Made by a program: the position numbers and the translations under genes. A stretch of 64,000 bases of DNA from Methylobacterium sp. Leaf99 (lineage in GTDB: Bacteria; Pseudomonadota; Alphaproteobacteria; Rhizobiales; Beijerinckiaceae). The stretch's first letter is position 1. The number at the start of each line of letters is the position of its first letter. Location: NCBI RefSeq assembly GCF_001422375.1, contig NZ_LMMU01000013.1, positions 33,267 through 97,266 of the forward strand, given 5' to 3'. Under the pieces are notes generated by a model. That model worked only from the letters and a program-made list of their open reading frames with translations, did not search any database and was not told the origin of the DNA. Of this stretch, positions 25,460 through 36,310 are shown piece by piece.

Positions 25460-26872
25460 ATGGCCAAGACTGCAGCCGATGTCCTGAGAGAGATCAAGGA
25501 CAACGACGTCAAGTACGTGGACTTTCGGTTCACCGATCCGCGCGGCAAGTGGCAGCACGTGACGTTCGACGTCTCCCTCGTGGACGACGAGATTTTCACC
25601 GACGGCACCATGTTCGACGGCTCGTCCATCGCCGGCTGGAAGGCCATCAACGAGTCGGACATGCTGCTGATGCCGGACCCGGCCACGGCCTGCATGGACC
25701 CGTTCTTCTCGGCCTCCACCATGTCCATCGTCTGCGACGTGCTCGAGCCCTCCACCGGCGCGCCCTACAGCCGTGACCCGCGCGGCACGGCGAAGCTCGC
25801 CGAGGCGTATCTCAAGTCCACGGGCATCGGCGACACGATCTATGTCGGCCCCGAGGCCGAGTTCTTCGTGTTCGACGACGTGAAGTTCGCCTCCGACCCG
25901 TACCAGACCGGCTTCAAGCTCGATTCCACCGAGCTGCCGATCAACGGCTTCACCGATTACGAGGGCGGCAACCTCGGCCACCGCATCCCGATGAAGGGCG
26001 GCTACTTCCCGGTGCCGCCGCAGGATTCGGCCCAGGATATGCGCGGCGAGATGCTCGCCGCCATGCAGTCCATGGGCGTGAAGGTGGAAAAGCACCACCA
26101 CGAGGTGGCGTCGGCCCAGCACGAGCTCGGCATGAAGTTCGACACGCTGACCCTGCTCGCCGACCACATGCAGATCTACAAGTACTGCATCCACAACGTC
26201 GCCCAGAGCTACGGCAAGACGGCGACGTTCATGCCGAAGCCCGTCTACGGCGACAACGGCTCGGGCATGCACGTGCACCAGTCGATCTGGAAGGACGGCA
26301 AGCCGCTCTTCGCCGGCGACAAGTACGCCGACCTCAGCCAGGAATGCCTGTGGTTCATCGGGGGCACGATCAAGCACGCCAAGGCGCTCAACGCCTTCAC
26401 CAACCCGTCGACCAACTCCTACAAGCGCCTGGTGCCGGGCTACGAGGCGCCCGTGCTGCTGGCCTACTCGGCCCGCAACCGCTCGGCTTCCTGCCGCATC
26501 CCGTGGACGACCAACCCGAAGGCCAAGCGCGTCGAGGTCCGCTTCCCCGATCCGATGGCCAACCCCTACCTCGCCTTCTCGGCCCTGCTCATGGCGGGCC
26601 TCGACGGCATCCTCAACAAGATCGATCCGGGCCCGGCCATGGACAAGGATCTCTACGACCTGCCGCCGCGCGAGCTGAAGAAGATTCCCACCGTCTGCGG
26701 CTCGCTCCGTGAAGCCCTGCAGAACCTCGACCGCGACCGCGCCTTCCTCAAGATGGGCAACGTCTTCACCGACGATCAGATCGACTCGTTCATCGAGCTC
26801 AAGATGACGGAAGTGATGCGCTACGAGATGACCCCGCACCCCGTCGAGTTCACCATGTACTACTCGCTCTGA
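25460..26872 (+). CDS. glnA: Glutamine synthetase type I
   Basis: This predicts 470 residues, GSI length. Signatures: FDGSSIAGWKAINESDM (beta-grasp domain), VGPEAEFFVFDDV, KPVYGDNGSGMHVHQSIW (active site), and NRSASCRIPW. The adenylylation tyrosine is in DLYDLPPRELKKI, so GlnE should modify it. It makes glutamine from glutamate, ammonia and ATP in the cytoplasm as a dodecamer. It follows glnB and is probably co-regulated. Confidence 0.98.
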   Translation: MAKTAADVLREIKDNDVKYVDFRFTDPRGKWQHVTFDVSLVDDEIFTDGTMFDGSSIAGWKAINESDMLLMPDPATACMDPFFSASTMSIVCDVLEPSTGAPYSRDPRGTAKLAEAYLKSTGIGDTIYVGPEAEFFVFDDVKFASDPYQTGFKLDSTELPINGFTDYEGGNLGHRIPMKGGYFPVPPQDSAQDMRGEMLAAMQSMGVKVEKHHHEVASAQHELGMKFDTLTLLADHMQIYKYCIHNVAQSYGKTATFMPKPVYGDNGSGMHVHQSIWKDGKPLFAGDKYADLSQECLWFIGGTIKHAKALNAFTNPSTNSYKRLVPGYEAPVLLAYSARNRSASCRIPWTTNPKAKRVEVRFPDPMANPYLAFSALLMAGLDGILNKIDPGPAMDKDLYDLPPRELKKIPTVCGSLREALQNLDRDRAFLKMGNVFTDDQIDSFIELKMTEVMRYEMTPHPVEFTMYYSL

Positions 26873-27477
26873 GGCGAGCGGGCCGGGCGCACGCGCCCGA
26901 CCTTTCGGACGATCGCGACGCCGGGGCCTCGAAGGGGGCTCCGGCGTTCCGCGTTTTCGGTCTCGAGGAAGGCGCGGCCCCGATCCCATCCGGTCGCCGA
27001 GAGGGTATTCTGCGGGTCGAGAACCGGCCGGGATGGGCGCCGGTCGGGGAAGGGAAGAACCACGCCCGCCGTGTCCCGGCCTCGAAGCGGCGTTGAGGTG
27101 TCGGTCACCGGCCCTGTGCATTTGGGCTCCACGCACGGGGGCAACTCCCCGACTTCGGTCCGCGTCGCCGAAGCCGTGCAGCAAGGCAGGAACGCACCCT
27201 GACCAACAGGCAATAAAGTAGGGTTTTGGTCCGCTGCCGTGACGCTGCCTCACGCCACCGTGCGATCCACGCACACGATAATGCAAAGAGGGACGATCGC
27301 AAGTTGTAGAAAGGCTCTTTCTACTTTATAAATAGTCCAATTCAATATTTCTCAGGTATGGACTTCGATCGCGCATCGATTGACAATAGACAGATGCTTT
27401 AGGTAGGCGGAGACATACAGCAGACAAGGGGCGTTCGCTCGGTCACGTCGCGCTGTCGTCCGAGTCGAGCCCTCTCC
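26873..27477. other. 605-bp intergenic region, glnA to TonB receptor
   Basis: No gene is supported here. Near glnA a hairpin at 26918-26947 (ACGCCGG...CCGGCGT) may terminate it. The middle (27080-27215) has moderately structured sequence but does not match the B12 riboswitch box or other RNA families I know. The last 200 bases are AT-rich and hold a perfect inverted repeat at 27306-27324, likely regulatory for the receptor gene. A 117-codon minus-strand frame ending at 26860 was judged spurious. Confidence 0.4.
27306..27324. promoter_or_regulatory. Inverted repeat upstream of siderophore receptor
   Basis: GTAGAAAG-GCT-CTTTCTAC is a perfect 8-3-8 palindrome in AT-rich DNA, 154 bases before the receptor start. 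It resembles the Irr iron-control element (TTTAGAA...TTCTAAA) in its TAGAA/TTCTA arms but with wider spacing. It may be an iron-regulator operator. Confidence 0.4.
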
Positions 27478-29595
27478 ATGTCGAAGACGTCTTTCCACGC
27501 CATTCTTCTGGCGACCGTCAGCCTGTTGTCGGGTGCCGCGCAGGCCCAACAGGCCAGCGACCCCGTCATTGCGCTGGACGAACTGTCCGTGTCGGGCGAC
27601 GGCAAGGCGGTGTCGCGGGGCTACCAGCCGGTGCGCTCCTCCATCGCCATGGGCTCCGAGACGCCGATCCTCAAGATTCCGCAGGCGGTGGCCGTGGTCA
27701 CCGAGCAGGCGCTGCAGGATCAGGGCGTGCGCACCCTCGACGAGGCGCTCTACAACGTTTCGGGCATCACCCAGACCAACACCCTCGGCGGCACCCAGGA
27801 CGCCTTCATCCGCCGCGGCTTCGGCGACAACCGCGACGGCTCGATTCTTCGCGATGGCCTGCGGACCGCGCTGCCGCGCTCGTTCATGCCGACCACCCAG
27901 CGCGTCGAGGTGCTGAAAGGACCGGCCTCGGCCCTCTACGGCATCCTCGATCCCGGCGGCCTCATCAACATCGTCACCAAGACGCCGCGTTTCGTCCAGG
28001 CGGGCTACATCGAGACGTTCGGCACCAGCTTCAACGGCGGCGGCGTCGAGGCGGACCTCACCGGCCCCATCGCGGGCACCAACCTCGCCTATCGCTTCAT
28101 TGCGCAGCATCGCAACGCCGAGTACTGGCGCAACTTCGGCACCCAGAACCAGCAGGTCGTCGCCCCGTCGGTGACGTGGCAGGGCGACGCCACGCGGGTG
28201 ACGCTGGCCTACGAGTGGTCGCACTACAAGCTTCCGTTCGACCGCGGCACGATCTTCGACCTGCGTAACGGCAAGCCCGTGAACGTGCCGCGCGACCGCC
28301 GCTTCGACGAGCGCTACAACATCACCGCGGGCGAGAACCACGTCGCCAGCCTCAACGTCGAGCACCGTTTCGATGCCACCTGGAAGGCGAACTTCAACTA
28401 CGCCTTCAGCCACAACTTCTATCAGGACAACCAGGCCCGGGTGGTGTCCTACAATCCGGCCACCAACGCCCTGGTGCGCAGGGCCGACGCCACGCAGGAC
28501 TCGAACTTCTCGGTCCATTCCGGCCGCCTCGACTTCACCGGCAAGGAAACCTTCCTCGGCGTCGAGCACGACCTCCTCGTCGGCGCGTCCTACGACCACT
28601 CCGACGTGCTGCGCACCCGCCTGATCCGCGGCCCCAACAGCACCAGCTTCAACATCTTCAATCCCATCTACGGCCGGCTGCCGCAGAGCTTCGCCGTCTC
28701 GGCCGTGGACAGCGACCAGCGCGAGCGCATCGAGACGGCCTCGGTCTATGCGCAGGATTCGATCTCGCTCACGGAGCAGCTCATCGTTGTCGGCGGCCTG
28801 CGCTATCAGGATTTCTCGCAGATGGCCGGCAAGGGCCGCCCGTTCAACACCAACACGGACGTGTCGGGCGGGCGCGTGGTACCCCGCGTCGGGCTCGTCT
28901 ACCTCCTGACGCCGAGCCTGTCGGCCTACGCGTCCTACAGCCAGACCTTCCGGCCGAACTCGTCCATCGCGAGCTTCATCGGCGCCCTGCCGCCGGAAGA
29001 AGGCGAGGCCTACGAGGTCGGCCTGAAAGCCGAGCTCTTCGACGGAATCACCGCCACGGCCGCCCTGTACGACATCACCAAGGCGAACGTCCTCTACACC
29101 GAGGTCATCAACGCCATCAGCTACAGCCGCACCGCCGGCAAGGTGAACTCCCGCGGCTTCGAACTCGACGTCGCCGGCCAGATCGCCCCGGACTGGAGCG
29201 TCATCGCCACCTACGCCTACACCGACGCGGTGGTGACGGAGGACCCGACCCTGAAGGGCAACGAATTGCTCAACGTCGCGCCCCACACGGCCTCGGTGTT
29301 CCTCACCCACGATTTCGGACCGGTGGGCGACGGCCGCCTGCGCGCCGGCCTCGGCGGGCGCTACGTCGGCTCGCGGCCGGGCAGCGCCGCCAACACCTTC
29401 CGGATGCCGGACTACGCGGTGGCCGACGCGTTCATCGCCTACGACACCCAGGTGGCGGACCGGCCGGCGACGGTGCAGCTCAACCTGCGCAACCTCACCA
29501 ACGAGACCACCTACACCTCGTCCATCGGCACCAACCTCGGCGTGGCGTTGGGCGAGCCGTTCCAGGCCATCGTCTCGGCGCGCCTGTTCTGGTAG
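27478..29595 (+). CDS. TonB-dependent siderophore receptor
   Basis: This predicts 705 residues. A signal peptide (KTSFHAILLATVSLLSG, cleavage after AQA) precedes a TonB-box-like region, a plug domain (PILKIPQAVAVVTEQALQDQ, ALYNVSGI, VEVLKGPASALYGILDPGG) and a 22-strand barrel ending in the terminal aromatic residue VSARLFW. The plug motifs match FhuA/FoxA-type ferric siderophore receptors (TIGR01783 family). It acts in the outer membrane. The next gene, twelve bases on, is a PepSY protein typical of siderophore reduction. The exact ligand is unknown. No good ribosome site is seen before the ATG. Confidence 0.92.
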   Translation: MSKTSFHAILLATVSLLSGAAQAQQASDPVIALDELSVSGDGKAVSRGYQPVRSSIAMGSETPILKIPQAVAVVTEQALQDQGVRTLDEALYNVSGITQTNTLGGTQDAFIRRGFGDNRDGSILRDGLRTALPRSFMPTTQRVEVLKGPASALYGILDPGGLINIVTKTPRFVQAGYIETFGTSFNGGGVEADLTGPIAGTNLAYRFIAQHRNAEYWRNFGTQNQQVVAPSVTWQGDATRVTLAYEWSHYKLPFDRGTIFDLRNGKPVNVPRDRRFDERYNITAGENHVASLNVEHRFDATWKANFNYAFSHNFYQDNQARVVSYNPATNALVRRADATQDSNFSVHSGRLDFTGKETFLGVEHDLLVGASYDHSDVLRTRLIRGPNSTSFNIFNPIYGRLPQSFAVSAVDSDQRERIETASVYAQDSISLTEQLIVVGGLRYQDFSQMAGKGRPFNTNTDVSGGRVVPRVGLVYLLTPSLSAYASYSQTFRPNSSIASFIGALPPEEGEAYEVGLKAELFDGITATAALYDITKANVLYTEVINAISYSRTAGKVNSRGFELDVAGQIAPDWSVIATYAYTDAVVTEDPTLKGNELLNVAPHTASVFLTHDFGPVGDGRLRAGLGGRYVGSRPGSAANTFRMPDYAVADAFIAYDTQVADRPATVQLNLRNLTNETTYTSSIGTNLGVALGEPFQAIVSARLFW

Positions 29596-29606
29596 GGCGC
29601 AAAGCC

Positions 29607-30770
29607 ATGGTCCGCACGATCCTGTTCCGCCTGCACTGGGCCCTCGGCCTCAGCGCCGGCCTCGTCCTCGTCCTCCTCGGCGTGACCGGCGCGCTGATGA
29701 GCTACGAGGACGCCATCGGCGACTGGGCGAACGGCGACCGGGCCTTCGTCGCCGTGCGGGACGCGGCCCGCCTCGGCCCCGAAGCCCTGGTGGCGCGGCT
29801 GGAAGCACAGCGCCCCGGCCTGAAGGTGAACGCCCTCACCTTCTCGGGCGACCCGGAGCGGAGTCCCCGCGCCCGCTTCGTCTACGACGCCCGGACGGGT
29901 GAGCGGCCGGTCTCGGTCTATCTCGACCCGTATGACGGACACGAACGCGGTGAGGCGCGTCTGGAATCCGCGTTCGCGACGGTGCGCGCCCTGCATCGCT
30001 GGCTCCTCGTGCCGGGCGACGGCAAGGGCTGGGGCCGCAGCATCACGGGCGCCAGCACCATCGCCCTCCTCGCCTTCCTCGCGACGGGCCTCTACCTGCG
30101 CTGGCCCCAGATCCATTCCTGGCGGATCTGGCTGAAGCCCAACCTCAGGCGCCCGGGCCGCGCGCGCTGGTGGTCGCTGCACACCATCGCGGGGACGTGG
30201 CTCCTGCCGGTCTACGCGGTCATCGCGCTCTCGGGCCTGTGGTGGTCCTACGACTGGTACCGGACGGCGGCGACCTACGTGCTGACGGGAGAGGCGCCGC
30301 GTGCCAAGCCCGGCCGCGTCCTCGGCCGCACCGTCGAGACGGCGCCCCTCGCCCTCGACAGGGCCTGGGCCGCGTTCAACGCACGCGAGGGCGCCGGCGC
30401 CCACCTCGTCATCGTCGCCCTGCCGGGACCGGACACCACGGCGATCCGCATCCGCTATCTCGGCAGTGTCGCAGACCATCCGAAGGCGCGCGACGAGATC
30501 ACCTACGACCCGGCCACCGGCGAACGCCTGACGGCCACCCGCTACGCCGACAAGCCCCTGGGCCGGCTCATGGCCGACAACATGCTGGAGGTCCATCGCG
30601 GGCGCTTCTTCGGCGGGTTCGTCGCGTTCGTGTTCTTTGCTGCCTCCCTGCTGATGCCGCTCCTGGCGGCGAGCGGCCTCGTCCTCTACGTCCTGCGCCG
30701 CCGCAGCGCCCGCAGGCGCGCGAAGGCCGCGGCGCCCGGGATCGGTCCGGTGCAGGGCTTGAATGCCTGA
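29607..30770 (+). CDS. PepSY-associated membrane protein, probable siderophore reductase
   Basis: This predicts 387 residues. The topology is of the PepSY_TM/PiuB-FoxB type: TM1 (LHWALGLSAGLVLVLLGVTG) with LSYED-like SYEDAI after it, HRWLLVPGDGKGWGR with a conserved histidine, TM2 (STIALLAFLATGLYLRWP), TM3 around LHTIAGTWLLPVYAVIAL with a histidine, and TM4 near the C-terminus. These proteins are linked to reduction of ferric siderophores at the inner membrane. It follows the receptor by eleven bases, so the two form an iron-uptake operon. Confidence 0.85.
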   Translation: MVRTILFRLHWALGLSAGLVLVLLGVTGALMSYEDAIGDWANGDRAFVAVRDAARLGPEALVARLEAQRPGLKVNALTFSGDPERSPRARFVYDARTGERPVSVYLDPYDGHERGEARLESAFATVRALHRWLLVPGDGKGWGRSITGASTIALLAFLATGLYLRWPQIHSWRIWLKPNLRRPGRARWWSLHTIAGTWLLPVYAVIALSGLWWSYDWYRTAATYVLTGEAPRAKPGRVLGRTVETAPLALDRAWAAFNAREGAGAHLVIVALPGPDTTAIRIRYLGSVADHPKARDEITYDPATGERLTATRYADKPLGRLMADNMLEVHRGRFFGGFVAFVFFAASLLMPLLAASGLVLYVLRRRSARRRAKAAAPGIGPVQGLNA

Positions 30771-30852
30771 CGAAGAGGGTTGGCCGCGGGGCTTTCGGCG
30801 TCCAGATTAGGGGAGAGCGGGCCGCGAGACGCCCGCCCCCAGGGAGATGCCC

Positions 30853-31383
30853 ATGCCCGTTCACCGACTCCGTCACGTCCCGGCGCGCCGCCCACGCGGC
30901 CGGACCCTGCTCCTCGGCGCCGTCGCAAGCCTGATCGCGACCGGCGCCCACGCGGAGGGCGATTCCCGCATCACCGGCCTGTGGAAGCTCGTCTCCTACG
31001 AGGTCGAGATCAGGTCCAGCGGCGAGAAGGACCCGGTGATGGGCGCGCACCCCACCGGCTACGCCTACTTCACGCCCGAGGGCCGGGTGTTCTTCAACCT
31101 CACCGGCGAGGGCCGCAAGCCTGCCAAGGACGCCGAGGGCAAGGCCCGTCTCCTCGACACCACCGTGTCCTACACTGGCAAGTTCACCACCAGCGGCGAC
31201 CAGTGGACCACCCGGATCGACACCGCCTGGAATCCCGACTGGATCGGCACGGACCAGACCCGCACGTTCAAGCTCGACGGCAAGCGGCTCGAAGTGCTCA
31301 CTCCGTGGCGGATCATGCCGAACTGGGCCAAGCAGGGCGAGACCCGCAGCATCGTCACCTTCGAGCGCGCCACCGACGGCTGA
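30853..31383 (+). CDS. Lipocalin-like exported protein
   Basis: This predicts 176 residues from the ATG at 30853, six bases after AGGGAG; the ATG at 30847 touches that site. A signal peptide (RTLLLGAVASLIATGAHA) precedes a lipocalin-like domain (Lipocalin_5 type): ITGLWKLVSYEVEI, HPTGYAYFTPEGRVFFNLTG, and a WTTRIDTAWNPDW segment. The family is common in proteobacteria, is probably a small-molecule-binding barrel and has unknown ligands. It is periplasmic. It lies between the iron-uptake genes and a flavin reductase. Confidence 0.8.
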   Translation: MPVHRLRHVPARRPRGRTLLLGAVASLIATGAHAEGDSRITGLWKLVSYEVEIRSSGEKDPVMGAHPTGYAYFTPEGRVFFNLTGEGRKPAKDAEGKARLLDTTVSYTGKFTTSGDQWTTRIDTAWNPDWIGTDQTRTFKLDGKRLEVLTPWRIMPNWAKQGETRSIVTFERATDG

Positions 31384-31412
31384 CCTGACCGATCCCTCCA
31401 CCGGAGCCTGCC

Positions 31413-31991
31413 ATGCCCCTCGTGATACCCGTGATCCTCGGCTCCGTCCGCACCGAACGCCAGGGCGAGCGCGCCGCGCGGTTCCTGGTGACGCAACTGG
31501 AGGCGCGCTGCATCGAGGCGCCCCTGGTCGATCCGGCCGCCCTGCAGCTGCCGCTGCTGGACAAGATGTACAAGGAATACCCCAAAGGGTCGGCGCCCCC
31601 GGCCCTGGAGGAGCTGGCGACGCTCTATCGCCGGTCGGACGCCTTCGTGGTGGTTTCGGCCGAGTACAACCATTCGATCCCGCCGGCCCTGTCCAACACC
31701 CTCGACCATTTCCTCGAGGAGTATTCCTGGCGCCCGTCCGCCATCTGCTGCTACTCGGCCGGGCAGTATGGCGGCGTGCGCGCGGCGATGCAGCTGCGTG
31801 CGATGATGGCCGAACTCGGTGCGTCGAGCATCCCGTCGCTCCTGCCGATCCCGCGCATCGGCAAGGCCCTCGATGCCGAAGGCAACGCGCAGGAGGAATG
31901 GCTGACCAAGGCCGCCAGGCGCTTCCTCGACGAGCTGGTCTGGTACGCCGAGGCGCTGCAGGCCAAGCGCGCGGGCGGCACGCCGTACTGA
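31413..31991 (+). CDS. NADPH-dependent FMN reductase
   Basis: This predicts 192 residues of the flavodoxin-like NAD(P)H:FMN/quinone reductase family. The FMN phosphate loop is PVILGSVRTERQGER, and the VVVSAEYNHSIPPALSNTLD motif with SAGQYGGVRAAMQLR covers the flavin ring and dimer contacts. GGAG precedes the ATG at seven bases. It is cytoplasmic. It may supply reduced flavin or reduce quinones; the iron-uptake neighbours are suggestive only. Confidence 0.88.
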   Translation: MPLVIPVILGSVRTERQGERAARFLVTQLEARCIEAPLVDPAALQLPLLDKMYKEYPKGSAPPALEELATLYRRSDAFVVVSAEYNHSIPPALSNTLDHFLEEYSWRPSAICCYSAGQYGGVRAAMQLRAMMAELGASSIPSLLPIPRIGKALDAEGNAQEEWLTKAARRFLDELVWYAEALQAKRAGGTPY

Positions 31992-32047
31992 AGGGCTGGC
32001 CCGGGCCTTGCCCGGGTAGACGCCATCGCGCTCCAACGGACAGCCCC

Positions 32048-32374
32048 ATGAACGACGTCAGACACCTCCTTGCCAGCCTCGTGAAGGCGGCCCTCATGGG
32101 GGACGACCGCGCCAGCCTCCTGTGGCGCGAGGAGGCGCGCCAGGACCATGGCCGGATCGCCGCCGATCCGGCCGCCGTCGCGCATCTCAAGATCGACGGG
32201 ATGTGGACCCTGGCGGTGGGCGATGCCGAGGCGCCGGAATTCCGCGCGGCGGAAGGCCAGGTCGAGTTCGGGCTGCCGGCCCTGTGCCCGTTCACCCTCG
32301 GGGAGATCGCCGCCCCCGATCTCGACATCGACGCGGCGGTGGAGCGCATCCGCCAATCGGCCGCCACGGGCTGA
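32048..32374 (+). CDS. Hypothetical protein
   Basis: This predicts 108 residues, soluble, with helices (DVRHLLASLVKAALM) and a central strand-rich part (HLKIDGMWTLAVGDAEAPE). It ends in helices. No signal peptide, cysteine or known domain was recognised. It lies 56 bases after the FMN reductase gene and could share its transcript. Confidence 0.55.
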   Translation: MNDVRHLLASLVKAALMGDDRASLLWREEARQDHGRIAADPAAVAHLKIDGMWTLAVGDAEAPEFRAAEGQVEFGLPALCPFTLGEIAAPDLDIDAAVERIRQSAATG

Positions 32375-32507
32375 TCCGCCGCGGCGGACGAAACGGTGTT
32401 GAGGGCTGCCCCCGCGCCCGTTGCCCGGAAGCGGGGTCGAGCCCATGTTATGGGCTTGAGGCCGTGATCCCGTGCCGGGATCGGCCAAGACCTTCTAGCG
32501 TCGGGCC

Positions 32508-34844
<2,337 letters not shown>

Positions 34845-34865
34845 GGCGGGTGGTATAGGAGGGAT

Positions 34866-35366
34866 ATGACGAACAGGACGAACACCGCCATGACCGCGCG
34901 CGTCGAGACCCTCCCGGCCGAACGCCATGGCCTCGTGAAGTCCATGGCACGGGGCTTCGTCGGCCGCTGCCCCCATTGCGGCGAAGGCCGGATCTTCGGG
35001 CGCTTCCTCAAGGTGCGGCCGGACTGCGAGTCCTGCGGCCTTGCCCTGCACAGCCACCGCGCCGACGACCTGCCGCCCTACGTGGTGATCTTCATCGTCG
35101 GCCACATCGTCGGGTACTTCATCCTCGAGCTCGAGACGAATTACACCGTGCCGCTGTGGTTCCAGCTCAGCTTCTGGCCCCTCGTCACCCTCGCCTCGGC
35201 GCTCGCCCTGCTCCAGCCGGTGAAGGGCGCCGTCGTCGGCCTGCAATACGCCCTTGGCATGGGGGGCTTCGCCACGCTACCCGTCGGGCCGAGCGCGGCC
35301 GTGTCGCGTCCGGAGGATCGTCAGCGTGGACCCAGCGACACTCGCCCCGGCCTCGACCCCGCCTGA
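34866..35366 (+). CDS. DUF983 membrane protein
   Basis: This predicts 166 residues. The N-terminal zinc-ribbon-like pair CPHCGEGRIF and CESCGL (two CxxC), then ADDLPPYVVIFIVGHIVGYF and LWFQLSFWPLVTLASALALL, make two membrane helices. That matches DUF983, whose function is unknown. AGGAGGG precedes the ATG at short spacing; a second ATG eight codons in is possible. The 3' end overlaps the NUDIX gene by 41 bases. Confidence 0.85.
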   Translation: MTNRTNTAMTARVETLPAERHGLVKSMARGFVGRCPHCGEGRIFGRFLKVRPDCESCGLALHSHRADDLPPYVVIFIVGHIVGYFILELETNYTVPLWFQLSFWPLVTLASALALLQPVKGAVVGLQYALGMGGFATLPVGPSAAVSRPEDRQRGPSDTRPGLDPA

Positions 35367-36063
35367 CCCGACGAAGAAGGCCGCCCTTCGGCCCCGCAAC
35401 GCCGCCACCCTGATCATCCTCGACCGCGCGAAGAAGACTCCGAAGCTCCTGATGGGGCGGCGCCATCCGGGCCTCGCCTTCATGCCGGGCAAGTTCGTGT
35501 TTCCCGGCGGCCGCATCGAGCCGGGCGACCGGCACATGCCCGTGGCCGGCGCCCTCTCGGCCCGGGCCACGGACGCCCTCGCCGCGCAGGTGCCGCGCGC
35601 CTCGCACCATCTCGGTCGCGCTCTGGCCCTGGCCGCCATCCGCGAGACCTACGAGGAGACCGGGCTGATGCTCGGCACCCGCGAGTACGGGCCGCCGGAC
35701 TCCGCACCCGAGGGTGTCTGGGAGGCTTTTCGCGAGGCCGGCATCATGCCGGACCTCGAAGCCTTGCATCTCGTCGCCCGCGCCATCACCCCGCCGGGAC
35801 GGCCTCGCCGGTTCGACACCCGCTTCTTCGCCGTCGACCGCAGGGCCGTGGCGGGCGAGACCGCCGGCGTGGTCACGCCGGATTCGGAACTGGTGGAACT
35901 CGCCTGGGTGACCTTCGCGGAGGCGCGCAGCCTCGACCTGCCGCGCATCACTGGCCTCGTGCTCACCGACGTCGAGGCCCAGGTCGCGGGCAACCTCGCC
36001 CCCTACCTGCCGATTCCGTTCTACTACGAGCGCCGGGGCAAGGGGCAGCGGGAGGTGCTTTGA
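35326..36063 (+). CDS. NUDIX hydrolase
   Basis: This predicts 245 residues from a GTG at 35326 with CGGAGGA at eight-base spacing. The NUDIX core RETYEETGLML is intact, while the leading GX5E half of the box (GGRIEPGDR) is separated from it by an insertion of about 40 residues. This layout is typical of a NUDIX subgroup (NUDT19-like) rather than MutT. It probably hydrolyses a nucleoside-diphosphate-linked compound such as a CoA ester; the substrate is not established. Cytoplasmic. It overlaps the DUF983 gene. Confidence 0.83.
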   Translation: MDPATLAPASTPPDPTKKAALRPRNAATLIILDRAKKTPKLLMGRRHPGLAFMPGKFVFPGGRIEPGDRHMPVAGALSARATDALAAQVPRASHHLGRALALAAIRETYEETGLMLGTREYGPPDSAPEGVWEAFREAGIMPDLEALHLVARAITPPGRPRRFDTRFFAVDRRAVAGETAGVVTPDSELVELAWVTFAEARSLDLPRITGLVLTDVEAQVAGNLAPYLPIPFYYERRGKGQREVL

Positions 36064-36153
36064 AACGGTGATCCCCGGCCGATCGCCCGACGTTCAGGAA
36101 CCGATTCCGGACCCGGCCCGTTGGAAGGCAAATGTCTCCACGGGAGCTGCGTC

Positions 36154-36240
36154 ATGTTGAAGGGCGGTTTGCTTTGGCTCATCGGCATTCCCTTGCCGAT
36201 CATCCTGATCATTTATTTCTTCACCGGCTGGTTGCACTAG
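36154..36240 (+). CDS. 28-residue membrane microprotein
   Basis: This short frame begins MLKGGLLWLIGIPLPIILI and ends IYFFTGWLH. It is a single membrane helix with a short basic start. GGGAG lies seven bases before the ATG. Similar tiny proteins occur widely in Alphaproteobacteria, in my memory of such sequences, but no role is known. It lies between the NUDIX gene and a strong terminator. Confidence 0.7.
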   Translation: MLKGGLLWLIGIPLPIILIIYFFTGWLH

Positions 36241-36281
36241 GCGTTCTTCGCGCCAGTGATCTAATCCCGGATGAGAAACAA

Positions 36282-36308
36282 AAAAGGCCCCGCTCGGCGG
36301 GGCCTTTT
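36282..36308. terminator. Bidirectional terminator, microprotein / DAHP synthase
   Basis: AAAAGGCCCCGC pairs with GCGGGGCCTTTT around a three-base loop, giving A and T tracts on both sides. It ends the plus-strand microprotein transcript and the minus-strand DAHP synthase transcript. Confidence 0.85.
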
Positions 36309-36310
36309 CT

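Noticed and set aside
26860..27213. A 117-codon minus-strand frame after glnA
   Set aside because: It has lower GC at third positions than its neighbours, no ribosome site, overlaps the glnA end, and shows no family feature.
27061..27260. A possible B12 riboswitch upstream of the TonB receptor
   Set aside because: The B12 box and other conserved core segments are missing, and the receptor looks like a siderophore type.
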